From the NCBI GenBank assembly GCA_002405835.1, contig DHMO01000038.1, positions 45,980 through 92,898 of the forward strand: a stretch of 46,919 nucleotides of DNA, written 5' to 3'. Positions 16,601 to 25,300 of the stretch are shown here, piece by piece (position 1 is the stretch's first letter; each line of letters opens with the position of its first letter). The notes below the pieces were generated by a model. It did no database searches. It was given only the letters and a program-made list of their open reading frames with translations, and was not told where the DNA came from. Origin of the DNA: Lentisphaeria bacterium UBA4640 (GTDB taxonomy: Bacteria; Verrucomicrobiota; Lentisphaeria; Victivallales; UBA1829). A program made the translations under genes and the position numbers.

Positions 16601-19600
16601 CCGTACATCAGTTTGAATGCACCCAGGTTCAAACCGGACTCATCATCGAAAGCCTTTATCGTAAACGAAATCTGAATCGTGTGAATGGGCTCGCCTTCTT
16701 TTGCATTTCCGGGAATGTATGTAACATCGTAAAGATAATCTCCTTCCGAAGACTCAACTCTCGGATTTACAGCATCTCTTTCAGCGCGGAATGAAATATC
16801 TCCCGATTTGTTGCCGACATAATCAGTCGCAGAGAGCGTAAAGTTATAATCTGAACCAACCTCTGAAACATCAAATGTATAAGTAAAGCTTTCCTGCGGA
16901 TTGTTTGCATCCACATAGAAGGTTTTCGAATACAGCGGATTTTCTTTACAGGTAATGGTGTAGAAATGAACTCCGCTGGAATCCTTTGCAGAATTCAACC
17001 ATGTAATCGTAATGGTCCGAACGACTTGCCCGTCCGCCCCAGCGTTGTAGTTCTGATTCAAGGTTAATCCGGGATTTGAGAAATCCGGCCCCTCTTTATC
17101 AGTTGTTTCAACACCGAAGGAGGCACCAATTGTCCAATCGCTTGTCTGACCTCTGTCATCGACCTCTCTGACACGCCAGTAATAATTCCGAGTGTTGACA
17201 AGACCGGAAATGTAAAGTTCCGTATCGGTTGTCGTTCTAACATAAACCGTTGCATTCTTGGTAAGAGCATCCCAATTGGCGGCAAGCTCTTCCTGAGAGA
17301 GACGTTTTTCAGTACTCTCCAAAGAGAAGTACTCAACGACATAATTCTTCAAGCCATAGAACGGAGTTGCCTCTTCAGGGGTCCACTGCAAACACATGAC
17401 AGCCGAAGTTGCTCCACCGCTGACTCCATTTTGATTAACAAATGCAGTAGACTTGATTCCAAGCGGCTTCCTGATCGGATCATCTGTAGCACTTCCGGAT
17501 TCTGTTGCCCATGCACCGTAATACGCGCCATTGCTGTCATTAACGCGGATTCTCCATTCAACGGTCTGTCCTTTTTCTCCGTCTTTTACAAGATAGGAGT
17601 TCATATTCTTGCTTAAAGTTTGGCGGATCCAGTTCGTTGCATAAGAACCGTCTTCATTTTTAATCCGGTACTCCAGCTCATAAACAGCTTCAGGATTCCA
17701 CGTAGACTCGTTTTTAGGCTTCCAGGAAAGAGACCAGGTCTTCGAAGCGGCATCAAATACGGTTTTCTGACCACCAATCTCATAATTTGCCGCGTAATTA
17801 TTCGTAACGTCTTTGATCTCAACGACCAAATTGCTGTTCTTAATGGAAACCGAACCTGTTACAGTTCCTGCGTCCGTTTTAATTTCAAAAGTTTTTTCCG
17901 TCTGAGCGTTATCGAAAGAAATCGTTTGTTTTCCTCCAGCAAAGCGGAAGGTTATCCCCGTTCCCGTCTGAATCCAGCTGGAGAAATCAATTCCTTCAAT
18001 CAAATTGTATGTTCCTTTGACAGCCCTGTTCAAGTTGATCTGAATGATCGTATTATCCCCGGGTATCAGATTTGAGTTCTTAAGAGTGAAATCCGAATTA
18101 GTCGTTTCCGTCAGCAGGAGCTCCAAATTCAGCGTTCCAAAGAACGATGAAATCTCGCCATTGACAGATGCTGTATTGTCTATGGTAACGGTATCCTCTC
18201 CGTTTGTAAGGAAAATATCGCCGACAACATGGGCATCCCGGATAATCGTGATGTTATCATTATTATTCGATCCGGGCCGGAGAGTACCTCCCATTGAACG
18301 AATACCAGAGAAAACAGCATACCCGCCTCCGGCATTGATTGTTCCGGAAATGGTCAAATTCAGCGTGGATTTGCTCATAATGCCAATGTTATAAGAAGAA
18401 TTGGCAAAGTCAATTACACCGCTAATGTTGATCGGCGAAGTTGATGCGAACGAATCCGCCCAAATACCGACATTGTATTCAACGACTCCACCATTTTCAT
18501 TATTGATCGTCAACGTTCCGTTGAAGACGCCGACATCAAACGTTCCGGCCTTAATGCCGACGATCTGATAAACTCCAACGCCTTCGGTGACAGAGATGGT
18601 GATATTGGAATCCATGCGCCCATTTGCAATAGAGAGCTTGGAGCCGGCATAAACACCATAGATATCGGAACTGAAGGTGCGATCTGTAATTCTGTCATTT
18701 ACAGAAATAACATTAATCGTTCCTTTCATAATTCCGGATGTCACGGAAATATTGGTTGCATAAAGACCGGCCATCAGATTTGTGTTCAGCGAATATCCGC
18801 GGTAAGTCGGAGTTCCCCACTGAGTGTTTGGTGCTCCGGAATAGGATATTGATTTATCGCGCGACGTTGCACTGATTTGAGCGTCAAATGTCCCAGTGGT
18901 AATGTTCCCGGCTTTAATACCGATTGTTTCCAATTTATTTCCGGAGGCATCGACCATGGTCTTGTCTTGAGTTCCTGCGGTTTTGAGAGTTACACTGTTC
19001 ATTCCCGCAGAAATGACCGCATCAATCGTAGTCAAATTCAAATCATTGGTGATATTAAGACCGTATACACCAAGAGTATTGTTTGTCAACGAACCATTGG
19101 AGCCTTCCGCATTCTTCGATGCATCCAAATCTGCTGTAAGAGTTGCCGAAATGGTTCCGATTCTTTCAGAGCCATTCTTTTTCCCGAACTGCCCGACCAC
19201 CGTCATGGAATCAGCAAAAATTCCGGAAGCCATCGCAGTATTGCCGGAAATCACCGTTGCTTTAACACTTTCAGTATCGCTGTTTTTTGCTTTAAATGAA
19301 GCGTAGGATGTTAAAATTCCGGTAAAGTTCTTTTCTAACTGAACTGTCTTGGCTTTCAATGCCGCGGCGTTGGCAGTATGCCCTGTTGTATTGCCTTTAA
19401 AAGATGCACCATCATCATTATACACTTTGTCTACAGCTGTAGAAGCCGTCGCATCCAAAACAGCCGCAAGATCGCTGTCAATCGTCAGGGTATCGGTTGC
19501 CCAAATTGTATAAGCGGAACGATCATGACCAGTATAATAGCTATACACAACATTGCCAAGAGTGTTTTTTGCACTCAAGCGAATCTTGGAATCCGTAAGA

Positions 19601-19923
19601 GCAGACTCTTTTCCAAGAGTCGTGGAACCCGTCTGAGCAGCAAAGCTTACAGAACCATTTCCCGTAAATTTCAACGCAGATGTCGTATGATTCACGGTAG
19701 AGTTCTCATAAGAGATGTTGTCAACCGACTGAAAATTTGCCCCGATTACTATTTTTGAATTATTGGCGCCGGTAACAGCGGCTGTTGTAGAATCGTTATA
19801 GCCGCTGCCAGTAAGCGAAAAATATCCGCCCTTACTGCCATCTCCAGTTGCGAGCAGGACAAAGATGTCGCTGAAATCCAAGTAGCCACGAAGCCCAGTT
19901 GTCAAATATTCAATCTTAGCCAT
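13618..19923 (-). CDS. Giant repeat protein: beta-solenoid-like N-terminus, FnIII-like domains, FG-GAP/VCBS C-terminus (2101 aa)
   Basis: Residues 1 to about 710 are Thr/Ser/Asn/Gly-rich with many short repeats (such as NGSVSF and GIKAGNITTGTF), like bacterial beta-solenoids or autotransporter passengers. Residues about 711-1808 hold roughly ten fibronectin-III-like units with recurring endings such as YYWRVREVDDRG and YYWVVSVVDNAGN. Residues about 1809-2101 carry five FG-GAP/VCBS-type calcium-binding repeats (GDIDGNNISD, GAFDMNVDGKAD, GAGDFNGDGKAE, GDFSCDGQDD, GAGDYNGDKKDD). The protein is presumably surface-exposed or secreted and adhesive. There is no signal peptide (MAKIEYLTTGLRGYLDF), C-terminal anchor, sortase motif or beta-barrel. 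GGGAGAGG precedes the ATG. The gene is visibly more AT-rich than its neighbours, especially in the first two thirds. Confidence 0.85.
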   Translation of the reverse strand: MAKIEYLTTGLRGYLDFSDIFVLLATGDGSKGGYFSLTGSGYNDSTTAAVTGANNSKIVIGANFQSVDNISYENSTVNHTTSALKFTGNGSVSFAAQTGSTTLGKESALTDSKIRLSAKNTLGNVVYSYYTGHDRSAYTIWATDTLTIDSDLAAVLDATASTAVDKVYNDDGASFKGNTTGHTANAAALKAKTVQLEKNFTGILTSYASFKAKNSDTESVKATVISGNTAMASGIFADSMTVVGQFGKKNGSERIGTISATLTADLDASKNAEGSNGSLTNNTLGVYGLNITNDLNLTTIDAVISAGMNSVTLKTAGTQDKTMVDASGNKLETIGIKAGNITTGTFDAQISATSRDKSISYSGAPNTQWGTPTYRGYSLNTNLMAGLYATNISVTSGIMKGTINVISVNDRITDRTFSSDIYGVYAGSKLSIANGRMDSNITISVTEGVGVYQIVGIKAGTFDVGVFNGTLTINNENGGVVEYNVGIWADSFASTSPINISGVIDFANSSYNIGIMSKSTLNLTISGTINAGGGYAVFSGIRSMGGTLRPGSNNNDNITIIRDAHVVGDIFLTNGEDTVTIDNTASVNGEISSFFGTLNLELLLTETTNSDFTLKNSNLIPGDNTIIQINLNRAVKGTYNLIEGIDFSSWIQTGTGITFRFAGGKQTISFDNAQTEKTFEIKTDAGTVTGSVSIKNSNLVVEIKDVTNNYAANYEIGGQKTVFDAASKTWSLSWKPKNESTWNPEAVYELEYRIKNEDGSYATNWIRQTLSKNMNSYLVKDGEKGQTVEWRIRVNDSNGAYYGAWATESGSATDDPIRKPLGIKSTAFVNQNGVSGGATSAVMCLQWTPEEATPFYGLKNYVVEYFSLESTEKRLSQEELAANWDALTKNATVYVRTTTDTELYISGLVNTRNYYWRVREVDDRGQTSDWTIGASFGVETTDKEGPDFSNPGLTLNQNYNAGADGQVVRTITITWLNSAKDSSGVHFYTITCKENPLYSKTFYVDANNPQESFTYTFDVSEVGSDYNFTLSATDYVGNKSGDISFRAERDAVNPRVESSEGDYLYDVTYIPGNAKEGEPIHTIQISFTIKAFDDESGLNLGAFKLMYGTSSTSTENYITISGDSLTKIDNKDGTYTLVANVKYDRVLGEEPYYWVVSVVDNAGNTYTTDIAGARTDWNDPVFDESNIKRDVDYKTDADGKVYRTLSFTWTPADDGDGSGVAYYIFTMEGIDYTGRSFDETIYIKADASDIYSYTFKKTNGEVYKLSASTSYSWSLVAVDRAGNETSLILDLAEDITPPEFSEEPLKTPEISYIPGSAKMNITIEWDAATDEDSGIAKYEVYYKLANGEWSSLPDATITITAENRNDASYKLILSGLSGRYNQSYEYKIIAYDKAGLYSSITGTFVGDTTAPIFTSTDSEVSAGNIIDGNTENVKVSFSWSSAYDDTTVISSGVKGYYIYYSTGTDLATAIKSTLFTGTSAVLDKLADGIKDGVYNYWIAAVDYAGNETVIDGSSQFTVDTTAPTGSFGSLDSNLTITWELVDDPRGSNYVQVRQPLSIDLTLTINGNFTDPTGVYYEISFYTSENCEEDSLIFVAPEFAASTTFSLTSSNNLIAYLAEYADALKRDDTRPRDSLPTIYWKVRAVDGRGHYGDYSQTTGSFQFFDEDINRPTNDYYAPDAPNLKEVRAVTEDDLSGEDFSDLTTAEKEALKVRINKYPGSLFLIEWDPAYDGFGIKSYKIYISNGKETTVFDTFDDGDMLTYISANKVLAGLYGSAPSGKRTFWVSAVDGSGLESVISNKITYTYFDAKGDIDGNNISDILFQYTGGDNQLGFWMNGTSSWQGQGMAQPTDWEVKGAFDMNVDGKADIVLVGNVTVNGVKGAYIGYYDGGDTSKWVNIGYLTNMDDINWNVKVANITGARGTTSIIWHDQERGVLGVWTDGTDNWTQIKGGFSGDWVLKGAGDFNGDGKAEILFDYQGTFYTTDINGNLTNLGTGFGSAQGWEFAAIGDFSCDGQDDMILFNKENGLVVKLEDGLTKSWKKLGQLDADDWFVVGAGDYNGDKKDDLLVRQKSTGMLGYYDGGDFSKWREIGRGVDSNWTVIA

Positions 19924-19974
19924 AACGACCTCTCCCGAAGGGTTGTTTATTGTTCAATACTTTTATTCGTGAAT

Positions 19975-20003
19975 ACTATATTATAGAGTTTTCAAAAAGT
20001 CAA
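19975..20003 (-). promoter_or_regulatory. Promoter of the giant repeat-protein gene
   Basis: Minus-strand TTGACT (19998-20003) and TATAGT (19975-19980) are 17 bp apart, about 50 bases before the start codon. An overlapping TATAAT three bases upstream has no -35 element at proper spacing. Confidence 0.7.
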
Positions 20004-20115
20004 GCCTTCTTTTATTTATTACATTGTTTTTTCTTTATTTTCTGAAATAAAAAAACGTCAATCCCCCCTTTTCCGCCTTCGGCAAAGAATTTTTCATTTT
20101 TTTTGCGTTTCGCAT

Positions 20116-20143
20116 TTGCTTTTTGCAAAGAACGGTGTATATT
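20116..20143 (+). promoter_or_regulatory. Promoter of tRNA-Lys
   Basis: TTGCTT (20116-20121) and TATATT (20138-20143) have a 16-bp spacer and end 34 bases before the mature tRNA. The tRNA-Ser promoter at 46160-46187 has the same layout. Confidence 0.65.
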
Positions 20144-20177
20144 GTAGACATCTGCCAAAGATATGGCAAACGAAAGT

Positions 20178-20253
20178 GAGTCGGTAGCTCAGTCGGTAGA
20201 GCATCGCCCTTTTAAGGCGGTGGTCCAGGGTTCGAGCCCCTGCCGACTCACCA
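20178..20253 (+). tRNA. tRNA-Lys (anticodon TTT), CCA encoded
   Basis: The acceptor stem GAGTCGG/CCGACTC, D arm with AGCTCAGTCGGTAGAGC, anticodon stem TCGCC/GGCGG, T arm CAGGGTTCGAGCCCCTG, discriminator A and encoded CCA (20251-20253) form a complete cloverleaf. The anticodon loop CTTTTAA gives TTT, which reads AAA/AAG lysine codons. Confidence 0.97.
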
Positions 20254-20315
20254 TTTTTGTTTTAAACCAGCCGGTTTTCCGCTTTTGCAGACTACATCTT
20301 CCGCAATCCGCTGTT

Positions 20316-20341
20316 CTCCGGTCTTAAACCGGAGTTTTTTG
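20316..20341 (+). terminator. Intrinsic terminator after tRNA-Lys, overlapping the gmk ribosome binding site
   Basis: CTCCGGT (20316-20322) pairs with ACCGGAG (20328-20334), followed by six Ts. The GGAG of the 3' arm (20331-20334) lies 10 bases before the gmk ATG and is the only Shine-Dalgarno candidate there. Confidence 0.8.
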
Positions 20342-20344
20342 TAT

Positions 20345-20971
20345 ATGGATAATGTCCAGCGTCTTGGAATCGCTCTCATCCTTTCCGGTCCCAGCGGATC
20401 CGGAAAATCCAGCATCAGCAAAGAAATCATGAAACGCCATCCCGACGTTGCGTTCTCCATCTCGTGCACCACGCGCGCGCCGCGCGGAAACGAACAGAAC
20501 GGCGTCGATTACCATTTCCTCTCCCGCGAAGATTTCCGGAAGAAAATCGAAGCCGGAGACTTCATCGAATACGCAGAAGTCCACGGAAATTATTACGGAA
20601 CACTCAAATCCGAAGTCGTCAACCGCGTCACAAAGGGAATCGACGTCATCCTCGACATCGACGTTCAGGGCGCGGCGAAGGTTCATGAGCTCTGCAAGAC
20701 AAATGAGATTTTCCGCGACTGCGCCGAATTCGTTTTTGTCGCCCCGCCCTCCCATGCCGAACTCGAACGCCGCCTCCGCGGGCGCGGCACCGATGCGGAA
20801 GAGGTCATTTTAAAGCGTTTAAAGAATTCCATACTTGAAATTTCCCGCTGGAGGGAGTATTCTTATCTGCTGATCAATGACGACTTTGCGAATGCCGTGG
20901 AAAAATTCAACGCGCTCCTCCTCGCATTCCGCATGTCCACCAAACGATGGAAAGAGGATATCAATGCCTGA
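20345..20971 (+). CDS. gmk: Guanylate kinase
   Basis: Guanylate kinase phosphorylates GMP (and dGMP) to GDP with ATP. The 208-aa product has the P-loop GPSGSGKSS near residues 14-22, the GMP-binding segment SCTTRAPRGNEQNGVDYHF, and the lid-region block ERRLRGRGTD. The frame is open from a TTG at 20285, but that start would cover a terminator hairpin and lacks family similarity. The ATG at 20345 matches normal Gmk N-termini. The gene overlaps coaC by 8 bases, as in the gmk-coaBC neighbourhoods common in bacteria. Confidence 0.95.
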   Translation: MDNVQRLGIALILSGPSGSGKSSISKEIMKRHPDVAFSISCTTRAPRGNEQNGVDYHFLSREDFRKKIEAGDFIEYAEVHGNYYGTLKSEVVNRVTKGIDVILDIDVQGAAKVHELCKTNEIFRDCAEFVFVAPPSHAELERRLRGRGTDAEEVILKRLKNSILEISRWREYSYLLINDDFANAVEKFNALLLAFRMSTKRWKEDINA

Positions 20972-21509
20972 CAACAATGCAGTTCTGCTCGGCGTGACGG
21001 GCGGGATCGCGGTCTACAAAGCCGCCGACCTCTGCTCGAAACTTTGCGCATCCGGATACGACGTCCATGTGATGATGACCGACTCCGCCCGGCATCTGAT
21101 CTCCGACAAGCTGTTCTTCACGCTCTCGCGCAATCCGGTCATCTTCGATCTCTGGGATACGCCGACCTGGAAGCCGGGACATATCGAAATCTCCCAGCTT
21201 GCGCGTCTGATGGTGATCGCCCCCTGCACAGCGAATTTTCTCGGCAAATACGCGAACGGAATCGCCGACGATGCTCTCACAACCTCCGCGATGGCATACG
21301 AAGGGGAAGTTCTGCTCGCCCCCGCGATGAACACACGCATGTGGCGGAACCCGGCGGTTCAGCACAACTGTGAAACGCTCCGCGCGCGCGGAATCCATTT
21401 TGTCGGTCCGAACGCGGGACGCCTTGCCTGCGGCGACTCCGGCGAAGGGCGCATGGCGGAAGTCTCCGAGATTCTCAACGCCGTCCGCGAGCTGCTCCCG
21501 ACCACCTGA
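20964..21509 (+). CDS. coaC: Stand-alone phosphopantothenoylcysteine decarboxylase (CoaC-type flavoprotein)
   Basis: This FMN flavoprotein decarboxylates phosphopantothenoylcysteine in coenzyme A synthesis. The 181 residues cover the CoaC domain only: GVTGGIAVYKAA at residues 10-21, catalytic His73 in HIEIS, PAMNTRMW at 120-127, and Cys156 in the RLACGDSGEGRM substrate flap. In most bacteria CoaC is fused to CoaB as a protein of about 400 residues; here the frame ends right after CoaC. The start at 20964 overlaps the gmk stop. A separate CoaB must be elsewhere in the genome if the pathway is complete. Confidence 0.9.
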   Translation: MPDNNAVLLGVTGGIAVYKAADLCSKLCASGYDVHVMMTDSARHLISDKLFFTLSRNPVIFDLWDTPTWKPGHIEISQLARLMVIAPCTANFLGKYANGIADDALTTSAMAYEGEVLLAPAMNTRMWRNPAVQHNCETLRARGIHFVGPNAGRLACGDSGEGRMAEVSEILNAVRELLPTT

Positions 21510-21520
21510 ATGGAGCGATC

Positions 21521-22330
21521 ATGGCAAAGCAGTCCTTCTATCTGAATGCGCCTGAAATACATCTCTGTGCGGTCTCGAAGACCCGTCTTTCCTCATTCTG
21601 GAATCATCTGATGCTCGGCGGGTGCTACTGGCGGCTCTATCATCACACCGCGCACGGAGCGGGCGTTTTTCTGGATGGAAAGAAAATTGAACTTGTTCCG
21701 GAGAAAGTTTATCTGCTTCCGCCGAACTGCAATCTGCGGACCTGGTCGGACGGAATTCCGGAGCAGCTTTACATTCACTTTGAAGTGGAAAACATCTCGG
21801 GCAGCCGGGCGCATCTGCTGAACGGGATCGAACTTGCAAAAGCGGGATGCGTCGCCGGGATTCTGGAAGAACTGCACGAGTGTTTCGCGCAGGAGAACTG
21901 TCCGCCGGCCCGCCGCAAACTGCTGGCGCTTTCCCTGCTGACCGCCTCGATCGCCAAACTTCCGAAAGAGGCTTTCTCGGAAATCGACTGCGACCGCCGG
22001 ATCATCAACGCCTGTGATTTCATCCGTTCCAACACGGACAAGGAGATCAATCTTTCGATGCTCGCGCACATCGCGGGGCTTTCGGAAAATGTGTTTCTGC
22101 GGGACTTCAAGGCGCAGACGGGCAGCACACCGTATCAGTACCTGCTGCACGTCCGCTATACTCAGGCCGCGCGTCTGCTCCAGTTCGGCAACTGCACGAT
22201 CGACGAAATCTGTTATATGATCGGCGTGAACGACCGTTTTCATTTTTCGCGCACCTTCAAGCGCATGTACGGCGTTCCCCCCGCGCAATACCGCAAACAC
22301 CTCCAGGAACAGGCCTCCGCGGAGGAATAA
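21521..22330 (+). CDS. AraC-family transcriptional regulator
   Basis: The 269-aa regulator has an N-terminal cupin-like sensing domain (for example FLDGKKIELVPEKVYLLPP) and a C-terminal double helix-turn-helix. The segments LSMLAHIAGLSENVFLRDF and IDEICYMIGVNDRFHFSRTF end in the typical MYGVPPAQYRK. Such proteins usually sense a sugar or related ligand. The gene begins 11 bases after coaC with GGAG before the ATG, so it is probably co-transcribed with coaC, although the functions look unrelated. Its stop directly abuts the 3' end of the convergent SbcC gene. The ligand and targets are unknown. Confidence 0.9.
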   Translation: MAKQSFYLNAPEIHLCAVSKTRLSSFWNHLMLGGCYWRLYHHTAHGAGVFLDGKKIELVPEKVYLLPPNCNLRTWSDGIPEQLYIHFEVENISGSRAHLLNGIELAKAGCVAGILEELHECFAQENCPPARRKLLALSLLTASIAKLPKEAFSEIDCDRRIINACDFIRSNTDKEINLSMLAHIAGLSENVFLRDFKAQTGSTPYQYLLHVRYTQAARLLQFGNCTIDEICYMIGVNDRFHFSRTFKRMYGVPPAQYRKHLQEQASAEE

Positions 22331-25300
22331 TCACTCCTCTTTCCGCGTCACGCCGGGGCCCTGAAGCGTGCTGACTCCGCGGTTGTTCTCCAGATGCAGG
22401 ACAACCGGAACGGCGGAGTCTATGCCGTGCGCATGCGAAATGATACCGATCAGCTTGCCGTCCTGACGCAAACTCGACAGTTGCTCCAGCGCGTGCTGAA
22501 GCGTATCCTCATCCAGTGTGCCGAAACCTTCATCCAAGAACAGGGTGTCTATGCGGGCACGGTCACGCGCCATGCGCGAAAGACCAAGAGCTAGAGACAA
22601 ACTGACCAGGAACGTTTCCCCGCCTGAAAGATTGCGCGTGGAACGCACCTCGTCTCCACGGTAACGGTCTATGATATTGAACTCAAGACCGTTCTTCGGA
22701 TTCGCGGAAAGGATAAAATGATCCGTAAATTTCTCCAGCTGCACATTTGCTCGCTCAATCAGAGTCTCAAACGCCAAACTCTGCACAAACGAACGGTACT
22801 TCTTGCCGTCCGAAGAACCGATCAGATCATTCAGGAGCTTCCATTTGCCGCAAAGCGTCTCCTGCTCCGCGATCTGTCCGGCAAGCCCGGCGAAACGTTT
22901 CCGCTCCTGCTCGTTGCGTTCCAGAAGAAGCCTGTTCTCCACAACCGAAGACTGCACCTGCTGACGCTTTTCATCCAGAGCCTTGAGCGCGGCTGACATC
23001 GACTCCACATCCGCGGGAAGCCCGACATTGTGCGCAGACAGGAAATCCTGCGCGGCCGTTATCCGCTTCCGCGACTCCTCCAAGCTCGTTTTCAGCGAGG
23101 CGGCCTGCAGTTGAAGCGTCTGACGGACCGTCTCCGCTTCCTTCTGTTTCGTCAGAGCGGAAGCATAGGCATCATCCGCTTTTTTCTCCTCTTCATCGGG
23201 AAGTTTATCGCCGAAAAACGCGCGGCGTTCGGCGGAAAGCGCGACCAGTCCGGCTTCCAGATCCGCAAGTTTCTTCTCCTGAGACAAGGCTTCCTCATTC
23301 AACGCTTCCAGACGCTCCCGCCGAGTCCGCAGTTCCATCTCCAGACGAGCGGTCTTTTCCGAAGCGGATTTTTCCTGTTTCGTCAGATTTTCATATTCCG
23401 CAAAACGTGCAGAAAGCGTATCATACAGTTTGTTCGCGGAGAGCGAAGTATCGACGGAAATTCCGGCCAGAGCATCGGAAAGAGATTTCTCCAAACAGAG
23501 CTTCCGGCTCACACGCTCTTCCGCCGAACGTTTCTCGAACTCCAGTTTTTCAGCGGACTGTTTCAGAAGAGAACGCGCCGTTTCAAGCGCGGTGGAACGT
23601 TCCCTCAGTTCCTCGCGGGCGGATTCAAAAGCATCCTTTGCAGACTTCTGATCCAGATCCGCCGTCTCAATCATGCCCGAAAGAACCTTGAAACGCGCAT
23701 ATTCCGCACCCGAAACACGAGCCGTCTCTTCCAATGCCGCACGGTTGCCGGGGAGTTTGGAGCGGAGTTCCGCCAGCTCCTCCTCTTTTGTCTTCAAATT
23801 CTTTGCGCCGGACTGCAGCAATACGGCAAGCTGCGCGACGGTAGTCTGCTGTGAGGAAACCGCCTCATCCAGTTTCTTCAATTCGGCTTTCGCCTGCGGA
23901 AGAAGATCAGGTTCAGGGACGGGCAGATTGAGCGCATAGGGATGCTCCGTGGAACCGCAGAGCGGACACGGGGCGTCCGGCTTCAGCTCCTTGCGCAGAG
24001 ATTCCAGTTTCGCGATTTTTGCTTCAGCGATTTGCTTTTCATGCAGAAGCGCGACCCGCTCTTCCGCACTTTTTTTCAGGGCAAGTTTCGCTTTCAGCAA
24101 TTCCTGCGCGGAAGCAAGCTCCGTCTGAATCTGTTTCTGCGAGCGGTCCAGTTCAAGCAATTCATTCATGCGTTTATCGGCTTCAGCAAACCGGGCGAGC
24201 TGTTCCTCCTGTTCATGAACCTGTGCCGCGAGATTCTCTTTTTTCGAAAAGAATTCCGGAACCGACGAACCGTTCAGGTGTGCCTTCAAGAGCTCCGATT
24301 TCTGCTGAAAAAGAGTTTCGGCTGCGGCGACAACCGGAGTCTGTTCTTCGACCTTCCGCGATGCGGCGGCAACGGCACGGTTCTGTTTTGCCAGCTCCGC
24401 CTCCAGTTTCCGGAAACGTTTTGCGGCGGATTCCGCTTCCTTATTAAGCGTCTCCAGTTGATCGCAGAGCAGTTTGACGGAACCGAGAACCGAGCCGAGA
24501 ACCGCATCCGCCTGATGCTTCGCGAGTGTATCCCGCAGAGAAGCCAGCTGATTCCGCGCATTCAGCAAATCGGTCCCCGTCTCACAGCGCGCCTTTTCCG
24601 CCTTCCGCTGAGCGTCATGACAAGTCCCCGCTTCGTTCTTTTGAGCATCCCGCGACGCCCGGCAGAGTTCCAGCCGGGTATCCAGCTCACGAACTTTCAG
24701 GAGGAGCGGAGCAAGCATCGCCCGCTCATCCGCTGTATGTTTGACGGCATCCGCGGCATCGGCGCACGCCAGCCCGGCATCGGCAAGCGGACGTTCCAGT
24801 TTCTGCCGTTCCAACATCAAGGTTTCAGCGTTCTTCGTTTCGGCGCTCAGAGATTCCGCCGTACGCAGGATCTCCATACCGGAATCGTACTCCTGCTTGA
24901 TCGCCAGGACAGTTTTTTCCCCCGATTCGATTGCCGTCTGAAGCTCCTTCACCCGCTCTTCCGGGAAAAGCTCAATTCCTTCGGCTTTCTGCTTCAGTTC
25001 CTCCAGTTCACGCCGGCGAGCGCCTGCAAGTTCACAGACCTTCATGGAAATTTCCCCGTAAATTCCGGTTCCGGTAATCTGCTCCAGAATCGGGGACCGC
25101 TCATCGGAAGAGGCCTGCAGAAATGCGGCGAACTGTCCCTGCGGCAGAATCATCGCACGGGAAAAATGAGTGAAATTCATCCCGGTCAGCCTGCAGACAA
25201 GAGAATCGGTCTCTTTGAGTTTGGAAGATAATATTTTCCCGTTTCCGGACGGGTCGTACTCCGAAAGGATGTGCCGCGCGCTCTGCAGATTCCCCGTCCG

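Noticed and set aside
13618..19923. Type V autotransporter identity for the giant protein
   Set aside because: The N-terminal repeats resemble passenger domains, but there is no signal peptide and the C-terminus consists of FG-GAP repeats, not a beta-barrel.
20285..20344. Longer guanylate kinase reading from TTG at 20285
   Set aside because: It would translate through the tRNA terminator and adds 20 residues unlike any guanylate kinase.
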